From the NCBI GenBank assembly GCA_038210135.1, contig JBBQWZ010000032.1, positions 1-64,000 on the forward strand: a DNA stretch of 64,000 nucleotides, in the 5' to 3' direction. A program made the position numbers and the translations under genes. Below are positions 16,534 through 24,663 of the stretch, piece by piece. The DNA comes from JBBQWZ01 sp038210135. Lineage in GTDB: Bacteria; Acidobacteriota; Terriglobia; Bryobacterales; Bryobacteraceae. Each line of letters begins with the position of its first letter. Positions within the stretch are counted from its first letter, which is position 1. The notes beneath the pieces were generated by a model. The model worked only from the letters and a program-made list of their open reading frames with translations, made no database searches and was not told the DNA's origin.

Positions 16534-19500
16534 GCACCACCTCCTCGCGCCCCCGCGTGGTCACCGCCGGTATGGGCACGGCCGCCGGTTTCTTGATTCC
16601 CATCACCCGCTGTAATTCATGCGGAAAAACCTTCAGGAACTTCTCGCGCATCGTTCCCCAGTTCTCTAGGATCCATGACCCGCGCGGCGATTGCGTCAGT
16701 TCGACATGCCGCTCGATCAGCGCGCGGACCGCTGCTTCGTCCGTCGCATCCGACATCGGCGTCAAGTCCACGCTCTGCCGGTTGCACGTCGTCTTCGCGA
16801 ACTCGCCCGTCTCGTCGAGAACGAACGCGAGTCCGCCGGTCATCCCGGCGGCGAAGTTGCGGCCCGTTCGTCCCAGCACCACCACCAGCCCTTTGGTCAT
16901 GTACTCGCAGCCATGATCGCCAACGCCCTCGACCACCGTCGTCGCGCCCGAATTCCGCACGGCGAATCGCTCGCCGGCTACTCCGTTGAAGTACGCGTCG
17001 CCCGAGGTAGCGCCATACAGAGCGACGTTGCCGATCAGAATATTCTCCTCCGGTGCGAACGTCGAAACGCGCGGCGGATACACGATCAGGCGTCCGCCGG
17101 ACAAGCCTTTTCCGACGTAATCGTTGGCGTCGCCATCGAGCGTCAGCGTTACTCCGCGCGCTAGAAATGCACCGAAGCTCTGCCCTGCGGAGCCGGTGAA
17201 ATGGAATCGAATGGTGTCGGGCGCAAGTCCTTCGCTTCCGTGTTTGCGCGCAATTTCACCCGAAAGCATTGCGCCTACTGTTCGATGAACATTGCGAATC
17301 GGCAGGCGGATGTCGATATTCTCACCGCGCTCGATCGCGCCTTTCGCGTGGGAAATCAGTTTGTAATCCAGCGCCTCGCTGAGGCCGTGGTCCTGCGGGA
17401 TCGTGCATCGCCGCGATACGCGCCCCGGTACCGGCGGATCGAATAGGATCGCCGAGAAATCGAGTCCGCGCGCCTTCCAATGCTCCACCGCCTTCCGCAT
17501 CATCAGCCGATCCACGCGCCCGACCATATCTTCCATGCGCCGGAATCCCAGTTGCGCCATCAGCATCCGCACTTCTTCCGCGATGAAGAAGAAGAACTGA
17601 ATGACGTGCTCCGGCTGACCCGTAAACTTCTTGCGCAATTCCGGATCCTGCGTCGCGATGCCCACCGGACAGGTATTCAGATGGCACTTCCGCATCATGA
17701 TGCAGCCCAGGGCCACCAGGGGAGCTGTCGAGAATCCGAACTCTTCCGCGCCCAGCAGAGCCGCAATCGCGACGTCGCGTCCGGTTTGCAGCTTGCCATC
17801 CGTCTGGACGCGAATCCTGCTGCGCAAATCGTTCATCACCAGAACCTGCTGCGTTTCGGCCAGTCCCAGTTCCCATGGAATGCCGGCGTGCTTGATCGAT
17901 GTCAGCGGCGATGCACCGGTGCCGCCATCGTGGCCGGAAATCAAAACCACATCCGCATGGGCCTTTGCGACACCAGCCGCGACCGTGCCGACGCCGACTT
18001 CCGCCACCAGCTTCACCGAAATCCGGGCCGATGGATTCACATTCTTCAAGTCGTAAATCAGTTGCGCCAAGTCTTCGATTGAATAAATATCGTGATGCGG
18101 CGGTGGTGAAATCAGCGGAACGCCCGGCGTAGAATGCCGCACCCGCGCGATCACGTCATCCACTTTGTGTCCCGGCAGCTGACCGCCTTCGCCGGGCTTC
18201 GCGCCTTGCGCCACTTTAATCTGCAATTCCTCCGCGTTCACCAGGTAGTGCGCCGTCACGCCGAACCGGCCCGACGCCACCTGCTTAATCGCGGACCGCT
18301 TCCAGTCTCCGTTCGCCTCGCGCGGATATCGTGCCTCGTCTTCTCCGCCTTCGCCCGTATTCGAGCGGCCGCCGATGCGGTTCATCGCGATCGCCAGCGT
18401 CTCGTGCGCCTCTTTTGAAATCGACCCGAACGACATCGCGCCGGTCGCAAACCGCTTCACGATTTCGGTCGCCGGTTCCACGTCCGACAGCGGAATCGGC
18501 TGTGCATTCATGCGGAATTCCATCAGGCCGCGCAGCGTCGAGAACTGCTGATTCTGCTCGTCGATGGCCTTCGTATATTCCTGGAACGTAGCAAAGCCGT
18601 CTTCCGCACGGACAGCGTGCTGCAATTTCGACACCGTCGTCGGATTGAACAAATGGAGTTCGCCATTCGCGCGGAAATGATAATTGCCGCCGGTGTCCAG
18701 TTCGGTCGAATACCCGTTCTCCGGCTCGAAGGCGAACGCGTGCTTCATGGCCGCTTCGCGCGCCAGTACATCCAGGCCAACGCCTTCAATTCGCGAGGGC
18801 GTGCCGGTGAAATATTTCTCGACGATCCCCTTGTTCAAACCAATCGCTTCGAAAATCTGCGCGCCGCGGTAGCTCTGCAGCGTCGAAATGCCCATCTTCG
18901 AGAAAACTTTGAGCAGTCCTTTGTTGACGGCTTTCTTGTAGTTTTTAAGGGCCGTTTCAAACGTCGCGCCCGGCGGAAGCAGGCCACGCTGCTCGAACTG
19001 TTCCAGCGTTTCGATCGCCAGATACGGATTGATTGCACTCGCGCCGTACCCGATCAGCAGCGCGTAGTGCATCACTTCGCGCGGCTCGCCGGATTCGATA
19101 ATTAACGCGACTTGTGTACGCGTCTCCTCGCGAACCAGATGATTGTGTACCGCCGCCAAGGCCAACAGCGACGGAATCGGCGCGTAATTTTTATCCACTC
19201 CACGGTCCGACAAAATCAATAGCCGATAGCCCGATTGGATCGCCAGCGAAGCCTGCCGGCATAAATTATCGAGGGCGAACTCCAACCCTTGTGCGCCGCC
19301 GGCAACCGGGAAGAGCATCGGCAGCGTCGTCGCCAGGAAATCGCCCCACGATACACGTCGCAGCTTTTCCAAATCCAGGTTCGTCAGAATCGGATGCGTC
19401 AATTTCAGCGTATGGCAGTGCTGCGCCGTCTCCGCCAGGATGTTGCGCTCCGTGCCGATGTAGCTCGTCAGCGACATCACCAGTTCTTCGCGAATCGGAT

Positions 19501-21148
19501 CGATCGCCGGATTGGTCACTTGCGCGAACAGCTGTTTGAAGTAGTGGAACAGCGGCTGCGGCTTGTCGGACAAACACGCGAGCGGCGTATCCGTTCCCAT
19601 CGAACCGATTGGCTCTTCGCCCGCCGCCGCCATGGGACCGAGGATCATCTTCAGATCCTCTTCCGTGTAGCCGAAGGCGCGCTGCCGCATGGTGATCGTC
19701 GATTGATCGCTCGCATACACGCGCGGCGGATCCGGCAGCGCATCCAAGTGGATTTGCTGTTCGGCCAGCCACTCCGCATACGGTTGCCGCGCGGCTAATT
19801 TCGACTTCAATTCCTCGTCCGGAATGATGCGGCCAGCCTCGGTATCGCACAGCAGCATGCGGCCCGGTTGCAGGCGGCCTTTGAACGTAATCTCCTCGGG
19901 CTTGATCGGCAGTACGCCGGTTTCGGACGCGAGAATCAATTGACCGCCCGTCGTAATCACGTATCGCGCCGGACGCAGTCCGTTGCGATCGAGCGTCGCA
20001 CCGATCAGTCGCCCGTCCGTGAACGCTACCGCCGCCGGGCCGTCCCAAGGCTCCATCAGCGACGCGTGATATTCGTAGAAGGCCTTCTTGTCCTTCGGCA
20101 TCGCGTCGTCCGCGTCCCATGCCTCGGGAATTAACATCGCCATGACGTGCGGCAATTCGCGGCCCGCCAAGGTCAACAATTCGACTGCGTTATCGAGTGA
20201 CGCCGTGTCGGAATTTCCCGGCGAAATCACCGGATAGAGCTTCTTCAAGTCCGCGCCGAACAAGTCGGATTCGAGCACGCTCTGCCTCGCGTGCATCCAC
20301 GCCGCATTTCCACGGACCGTATTGATTTCGCCGTTATGGCAGATGTTGCGATACGGGTGCGCCAGTTGCCAGGTCGGAAACGTGTTGGTCGAAAAACGCT
20401 GATGGACCAGGCACAGCGCGCTCTCCGTATCCGGATCCTTCAACTCCCCATAAAACTCCGGAATCTGCGGAGCCAGCAGCAGACCTTTATAAATGATTGT
20501 CCGCGTGGAGAGCGACGGAATATAGAAGAAACTCTTGTCGCGGATGTTCGATGCCGCCATCTCGTTCTCCGCCCGCTTGCGGACCACGAACAGCTTCCGC
20601 TCCAGCGCATCCTGTGTCATACCGGACGCGCCGCGGATGAAAATTTGCTCGATGTATGGCTGCGATGCCCGAGCCTGCCGCCCTATCGCATCCGAATTGA
20701 TCGGCGTATCGCGCCAGCCCAAAACCGTCAGGCCTTCTTCGCGGGTGATCCTCTCGAGAATTCCCTCAACCAGAAGGCGCTGCTGCATCTCCACCGGCAG
20801 AAACACCATGCCGACGCCATATTGCCCCGGTTCCGGCAGCGTGAAGCCGGACGAGGCCTCGCCCGGACGGCCCGATCCCATTCCCCCCGCGCCAGGCAAA
20901 GCACATTGCTTCGCGAAAAATTTATGTGGAATCTGGATCAGGATTCCGGCGCCATCACCCGTCTCGGGATCGCAGCCGCAGGCTCCGCGGTGCGCCAGAT
21001 TGACCAGGATTTCTAGACCCTTCTTTATGATTTCGTGGGACTTACTGCCGTTAATGTTGGCGACGAGACCTAAGCCGCAGGCGTCGTGCTCGGTCGAAGG
21101 GTGATATAGGCCGACAGGGCCGGAAGGGGCGACGGGGAAGCCATCCAT
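16526..21148 (-). CDS. gltB: Glutamate synthase large subunit
   Basis: A full-length 1540-residue GOGAT large subunit. A short propeptide precedes the nucleophile Cys in EHDACGLGLVANI, which becomes Cys1 of the glutaminase domain. The central and FMN synthase domains contain LISGHDGGTGASPLTS and the 3Fe-4S ligands CIMMRKCHLNTCPVG. The C-terminal beta-helix has GGRLIVYPP and GNVALYGATSGDAYF. The start at 21148 is supported by a promoter just upstream, which predicts a leaderless transcript. It forms an operon with gltD and is the main route of ammonium assimilation with glutamine synthetase. Confidence 0.97.
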   Translation of the reverse strand: MDGFPVAPSGPVGLYHPSTEHDACGLGLVANINGSKSHEIIKKGLEILVNLAHRGACGCDPETGDGAGILIQIPHKFFAKQCALPGAGGMGSGRPGEASSGFTLPEPGQYGVGMVFLPVEMQQRLLVEGILERITREEGLTVLGWRDTPINSDAIGRQARASQPYIEQIFIRGASGMTQDALERKLFVVRKRAENEMAASNIRDKSFFYIPSLSTRTIIYKGLLLAPQIPEFYGELKDPDTESALCLVHQRFSTNTFPTWQLAHPYRNICHNGEINTVRGNAAWMHARQSVLESDLFGADLKKLYPVISPGNSDTASLDNAVELLTLAGRELPHVMAMLIPEAWDADDAMPKDKKAFYEYHASLMEPWDGPAAVAFTDGRLIGATLDRNGLRPARYVITTGGQLILASETGVLPIKPEEITFKGRLQPGRMLLCDTEAGRIIPDEELKSKLAARQPYAEWLAEQQIHLDALPDPPRVYASDQSTITMRQRAFGYTEEDLKMILGPMAAAGEEPIGSMGTDTPLACLSDKPQPLFHYFKQLFAQVTNPAIDPIREELVMSLTSYIGTERNILAETAQHCHTLKLTHPILTNLDLEKLRRVSWGDFLATTLPMLFPVAGGAQGLEFALDNLCRQASLAIQSGYRLLILSDRGVDKNYAPIPSLLALAAVHNHLVREETRTQVALIIESGEPREVMHYALLIGYGASAINPYLAIETLEQFEQRGLLPPGATFETALKNYKKAVNKGLLKVFSKMGISTLQSYRGAQIFEAIGLNKGIVEKYFTGTPSRIEGVGLDVLAREAAMKHAFAFEPENGYSTELDTGGNYHFRANGELHLFNPTTVSKLQHAVRAEDGFATFQEYTKAIDEQNQQFSTLRGLMEFRMNAQPIPLSDVEPATEIVKRFATGAMSFGSISKEAHETLAIAMNRIGGRSNTGEGGEDEARYPREANGDWKRSAIKQVASGRFGVTAHYLVNAEELQIKVAQGAKPGEGGQLPGHKVDDVIARVRHSTPGVPLISPPPHHDIYSIEDLAQLIYDLKNVNPSARISVKLVAEVGVGTVAAGVAKAHADVVLISGHDGGTGASPLTSIKHAGIPWELGLAETQQVLVMNDLRSRIRVQTDGKLQTGRDVAIAALLGAEEFGFSTAPLVALGCIMMRKCHLNTCPVGIATQDPELRKKFTGQPEHVIQFFFFIAEEVRMLMAQLGFRRMEDMVGRVDRLMMRKAVEHWKARGLDFSAILFDPPVPGRVSRRCTIPQDHGLSEALDYKLISHAKGAIERGENIDIRLPIRNVHRTVGAMLSGEIARKHGSEGLAPDTIRFHFTGSAGQSFGAFLARGVTLTLDGDANDYVGKGLSGGRLIVYPPRVSTFAPEENILIGNVALYGATSGDAYFNGVAGERFAVRNSGATTVVEGVGDHGCEYMTKGLVVVLGRTGRNFAAGMTGGLAFVLDETGEFAKTTCNRQSVDLTPMSDATDEAAVRALIERHVELTQSPRGSWILENWGTMREKFLKVFPHELQRVMGIKKPAAVPIPAVTTRGREEVVRG

Positions 21149-21153
21149 GATTG

Positions 21154-21182
21154 ACTGTAGCGAATCCTGAAGTATTAGTCAA
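21154..21182 (-). promoter_or_regulatory. gltB promoter, sigma70-type, leaderless geometry
   Basis: On the minus strand TTGACT (21182-21177) and TACAGT (21159-21154) are separated by exactly 17 bp. The A of the gltB ATG is at 21148, 6 bp after the -10 box, so transcription should start at or within a base or two of the start codon. No ribosome-binding site is present upstream. Confidence 0.65.
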
Positions 21183-21344
21183 TACGAACACAAAGATCGC
21201 TACTATCCGTAACGCTAATGTTATATCCGCTCGTAGTGGACCTTTCGCGCTCCCGACCCTCAGCTGCAAAGTAAGGCAAAATCCAGCGCCTACTTCTTAT
21301 TATTCCAAAAGAAATCGGCTGCGCTTTCGCCCTAGAGTGAAGAA

Positions 21345-21812
21345 ATGTCACTGGCTGCTTCGTTTCAAATTCTCAGCACGCGGCTTCTGCCAATGCTGCT
21401 GCTTGCACTACCCGGACTCGCCGAGGCTGTACCGAGCACCGAAAACGTAAGCTTCGGCTTTCTGCAGCAAGGCGGCGACCCGGCCTCTTCGATTCTGCTA
21501 ACTACCCTTGAAAATGGCCTGCTCGGATGGAGCCCCGTGGAATCCCGTACGCCGCCGGAGTTGGCCACGTTCGGATATTGGACGGGCGACGTCTCGGAAA
21601 TCGGAACCCAGCTCGACCGCGGCTCGAACGGAAGCATGCTCAGCTATTCCCTGTCGCAAGCGGGCGGCGAAGTAGCAACAGTGATCTACCCCGATGCGAT
21701 CGCGAGATTCACCGGGCGCGAGACCGGCGTATACGCAGGCCGGCTCCGCGAGGCTTTCGGGTCCCAAGCCCAACCCGCCGATTCGGATATCCTGCCCGTA
21801 TTCCGGCCGTGA
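21345..21812 (+). CDS. Secreted hypothetical protein (155 aa)
   Basis: A protein with a clear signal peptide (MSLAASFQILSTRLLPMLLLALPGLAEAV), probably cleaved after an Ala near residue 28. The mature part of about 127 residues is acidic, Gly/Ser-rich and predicted largely beta (GYWTGDVSEIGTQLDRGSNG, MLSYSLSQAGGEVATVIY). It has no Cys and no recognised domain. It is divergent from gltB across about 195 bp. Relatives could not be named from the sequence. Confidence 0.55.
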   Translation: MSLAASFQILSTRLLPMLLLALPGLAEAVPSTENVSFGFLQQGGDPASSILLTTLENGLLGWSPVESRTPPELATFGYWTGDVSEIGTQLDRGSNGSMLSYSLSQAGGEVATVIYPDAIARFTGRETGVYAGRLREAFGSQAQPADSDILPVFRP

Positions 21813-21857
21813 GTTCACCCAGCCGTGCGGAATTCCGCCGTTCCTCTCGAAGGGGCC

Positions 21858-21885
21858 TTGACACAAATCGCGGGATGCTTACAAT
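21858..21885 (+). promoter_or_regulatory. Strong sigma70-type promoter
   Basis: TTGACA (21858-21863), a perfect -35, is separated by 16 bp from TACAAT (21880-21885), a five-of-six -10. Transcription should start near 21892, giving a leader of only about 13 nt before the ATG at 21905. Confidence 0.7.
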
Positions 21886-21904
21886 TAGAGAAGTCTTGGT
21901 CTCT

Positions 21905-22069
21905 ATGCCATTCTGTGAGCACAAGCGGACAGAAATCATGGCGCGCCGCGACGGGGTCGACTACGTGCGCTGCCTGGATTGTGATTCGGTCTTCGAAGCG
22001 GAGGATCTCGAACAGGTCTCCGTATACGACGACGGCGAAGAGCCGCAACAAACGCCCGCGGGACGGTAG
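21905..22069 (+). CDS. Small zinc-ribbon-like protein (54 aa)
   Basis: A 54-residue protein, MPFCEHKRTEIMARRDGVDY then VRCLDCDSVFEAEDLEQ. A Cys-x-His pair near the start and a CxxC (RCLDCD) could bind one zinc. The C-terminal tail is acidic and Pro/Gln-rich. The start at 21905 is set by the near-consensus promoter at 21858-21885; an ATG at 21875 would lie inside the -10 region. Role unknown; small zinc ribbons often act as adaptors. It precedes yvcK by about 75-90 bp. Confidence 0.68.
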   Translation: MPFCEHKRTEIMARRDGVDYVRCLDCDSVFEAEDLEQVSVYDDGEEPQQTPAGR

Positions 22070-22161
22070 CCTTGTTTATCCGCGCCGTTGCACGCCGTGC
22101 ATCGTTAGCATAAATCAGAAATACTGGGGAGCGGAGGCTCGAACTGACACCACTGCGAATC

Positions 22162-23190
22162 GTGGCGATCGGCGGAGGGACAGGTTTGTCTACCCTGCTG
22201 AACGGATTGAAGCGCTACGCTCGCATCGGCGATCAGAGCGAGGGCGAAGCTCCGGTTCAAATCACCGCCGTCGTTACGGTGACCGACGACGGCGGCAGTT
22301 CCGGCCGCTTACGCCGCGAGTTCTCGGTCCTGCCGCCGGGTGATATCCGCAACTGCATGGTTGCGCTTTCGGGCGACGAGACTTTAATGGCGAAGCTGTT
22401 CCAATACCGATTCTCGAGCGGTTCGGGTCTCAAAGGACACAGCTTCGGCAACCTTTTTCTCACGGCCCTGACCCACCTGACCGGCGACTTTGCGCAGGCC
22501 GTATCACTTTCCTCGGAGGTTCTGGCGAGCCTTGGACGCATCTATCCTTCGACTTCGGCGAATGTAACGCTCGAAGCGCTGCTCGCCAACGGAAAGCGGG
22601 TGCAGGGCGAAACCCGCATCAGCCGCAGCCGCTCGCGCATCGAACGCGTCTCCCTGAAGCCCGGGCGGTGCAAACCCCTCCCTGAAACCCTCGACGCGAT
22701 CGCACACGCCGACCTCATTACGTTCGGACCCGGATCGCTATTCACCAGCGTGATCCCGAATCTGCTGGTCAGTGGAATCCCGGAAGCGATCCGCAACTCC
22801 GCCGCGCATAAAGTTTATTTCTCGAACCTGATGTGGCAGCCCGGCGAGACGACGCAATTTACGGCGTCCGACCATGTCCGCGCCCTGTATGCGCACGCCA
22901 AGTCGGAATTCCTCGATAGCTGCGTCGTGAATACGCGGCCCATCTCCGCCGCGTTGCTTCGCGGATATGCCGCACAGGGCGCGCGTCCGGTGGACAACGA
23001 TATCGATACGCTCGAACGGATGGGCTTAAAAGTCATCGGCGCGGACCTGCTCCGTCGCGCGATCAAAGCACGGCACGATCCGAGCGTGGCGGCCGCCATC
23101 GCGATTGAGCTCGCGCAGGCAAGCCGCCGGCGGAAGCGCCAAAGCGATTCGCGGGCCGTCCGCAAACAATCCAAGTCCTATAAATCATGA
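22162..23190 (+). CDS. yvcK: YvcK/CofD-family gluconeogenesis and morphogenesis factor
   Basis: A CofD-like Rossmann protein: AIGGGTGLSTLLNGLKRY, then TDDGGSSGRLRREFSVLPPG and FGPGSLFTSVIPNLLV. Members bind UDP-sugars and help partition carbon to cell-wall precursors. The GTG at 22162 cuts off the first beta-strand. Upstream, in frame and without stops, is CTG at 22144 with GGAGG about 6-7 nt before it, giving MTPLRIVAIGGGTG, which restores the strand and is probably the true start. The gene overlaps glmU by ATGA, which fits a joint role in UDP-GlcNAc supply. Confidence 0.9.
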   Translation: MAIGGGTGLSTLLNGLKRYARIGDQSEGEAPVQITAVVTVTDDGGSSGRLRREFSVLPPGDIRNCMVALSGDETLMAKLFQYRFSSGSGLKGHSFGNLFLTALTHLTGDFAQAVSLSSEVLASLGRIYPSTSANVTLEALLANGKRVQGETRISRSRSRIERVSLKPGRCKPLPETLDAIAHADLITFGPGSLFTSVIPNLLVSGIPEAIRNSAAHKVYFSNLMWQPGETTQFTASDHVRALYAHAKSEFLDSCVVNTRPISAALLRGYAAQGARPVDNDIDTLERMGLKVIGADLLRRAIKARHDPSVAAAIAIELAQASRRRKRQSDSRAVRKQSKSYKS

Positions 23191-24572
23191 ACGTCTCCAT
23201 TGTGATTCTCGCCGCGGGCCTCGGCACGCGCATGAAATCGAAACACGCCAAGGTGCTGCATCGCGCCGGTGGCAAGGCCCTCGTAGAACACGTCGTCGAT
23301 GCCGCGCTCGAAATCGCCGACCCTTCAAACGTCGTCGTGATTACCGGTCATCAGGCGGAACGCGTCGAGGAATTGCTCGGCGCCCGCAAGATCCGCTTCG
23401 CCCGCCAGACCGAGCAGTTGGGAACCGGCCACGCGGTTCTGATGGCCAAACCCCTGCTCGAAAACCAGCCCGGCCTGGTCGTCGTCCTGTACGGCGATAC
23501 GCCGCTGCTTACCGCCGGAACCATTCGCAGCCTGCTCGACGCCCACGCGGCGTCCGCGCGCGCCGCCACGCTGATCGCGACCGAACTCGACGACCCCACT
23601 GGCTACGGCCGCGTTTTGTTGAACGCCGCTGGCGGCGTCACCGGCATCGTGGAGCAAAAGGCTGCGACGCCGGAACAATTGAAGATTCGCCTCGCGAATT
23701 CCGGCATCTATGCCTTCGAAGCGCCGCTGCTGTGGAAGCACCTTTCCGCCATCACGCCGAATGCGGCGTCGGGCGAAATCTATCTCACGGACATGGCCGA
23801 GATTCTGGACCGCGCGGGGCACACCGTGCGGCCGTTCCAGATCAAGGATCCCAGCGAACTGTTCGGCATCAATACACGCATCGAGCTGAGCCAAGCCGAT
23901 GCCCTGCTCCGCGAGCGCAAAGTTCGCGAATTGATGCTCGCCGGAGTCACCATCGAGCAGCCCGAAACCGTAACCATCGACTCTCAGGTCCGCGTCGGCA
24001 TGGATTCCATCATCGGGCCGTTCGTGCAACTGCGCGGCGCAACCACGCTCGGTGCGGACTGCATTGTTGGAGCCTGTTCGATTCTCACCAACGCCACCCT
24101 CGCGGACGGCGTAACCGTTGAAGCGTTCACGCTCATTGCGGATTCCGAGGTTGGGGCTGGCGCCGGTATCGGACCCTACGCACGTCTGCGCATGAATACT
24201 GAGATCGGGGCCAAAGCCAAAATCGGCAACTTCGTCGAACTCAAGAAAACCAAATTCGGCATGGAAGCCAAAGCCCAGCATCTTGCTTACCTGGGCGATT
24301 CCGACATCGGCGAAAAAACAAACATCGGCGCCGGAACCATCACCTGCAACTACGATGGAACCGCCAAACATAAAACCAAAATCGGCAGTGGAGCGTTCAT
24401 CGGGAGTAACTCGACGCTGGTTGCGCCGATCGAGATCGCGGATCGCGCCTACATCGCCGCCGGGTCCGTGATCACCGATCCCGTGCCAGCCGACGCACTC
24501 GCGCTGGGCCGCGGCCGGCAGGTCATAAAAGAAGGCTGGGCTAAGAAGAAAGCCACCGCCAAGGAAAAATAA
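23187..24572 (+). CDS. glmU: Bifunctional UDP-GlcNAc pyrophosphorylase / glucosamine-1-phosphate acetyltransferase
   Basis: A 461-residue GlmU. The N-terminal nucleotidyltransferase domain has LAAGLGTRMKSKHAKVLH (canonical GlmU usually has PKVLH; here the Pro is Ala), QLGTGHAV and LYGDTPLL. The C-terminal left-handed beta-helix has hexapeptide repeats (IGPFVQLRGATTLGADCIVG, IGAGTITCNYDG) with the acetyl-CoA site. It makes UDP-N-acetylglucosamine for peptidoglycan and lipopolysaccharide. It overlaps yvcK by 4 bp, and a hairpin terminator follows. Confidence 0.96.
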   Translation: MNVSIVILAAGLGTRMKSKHAKVLHRAGGKALVEHVVDAALEIADPSNVVVITGHQAERVEELLGARKIRFARQTEQLGTGHAVLMAKPLLENQPGLVVVLYGDTPLLTAGTIRSLLDAHAASARAATLIATELDDPTGYGRVLLNAAGGVTGIVEQKAATPEQLKIRLANSGIYAFEAPLLWKHLSAITPNAASGEIYLTDMAEILDRAGHTVRPFQIKDPSELFGINTRIELSQADALLRERKVRELMLAGVTIEQPETVTIDSQVRVGMDSIIGPFVQLRGATTLGADCIVGACSILTNATLADGVTVEAFTLIADSEVGAGAGIGPYARLRMNTEIGAKAKIGNFVELKKTKFGMEAKAQHLAYLGDSDIGEKTNIGAGTITCNYDGTAKHKTKIGSGAFIGSNSTLVAPIEIADRAYIAAGSVITDPVPADALALGRGRQVIKEGWAKKKATAKEK

Positions 24573-24604
24573 CCCAGGTGCAACTGGCTTCCTTCTGCAA
24601 AATG

Positions 24605-24636
24605 AAAAGCCCCGCCGTTTCGGGACAGGGCTTTTT
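24605..24636. terminator. Intrinsic terminator between convergent genes
   Basis: AAAAGCCC (24605-24612) pairs with GGGCTTTT (24628-24635), with an inner CCG/CGG pairing around TTT. A-runs on one side and T-runs on the other let it end glmU on the plus strand and the S9 peptidase on the minus strand. Confidence 0.8.
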
Positions 24637-24663
24637 ATCGATGCAACCTTCCAGATCGCGGCG

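Noticed and set aside
16557..20134. Several frames opposite gltB
   Set aside because: gltB is unambiguous on the minus strand; the others have no domains.
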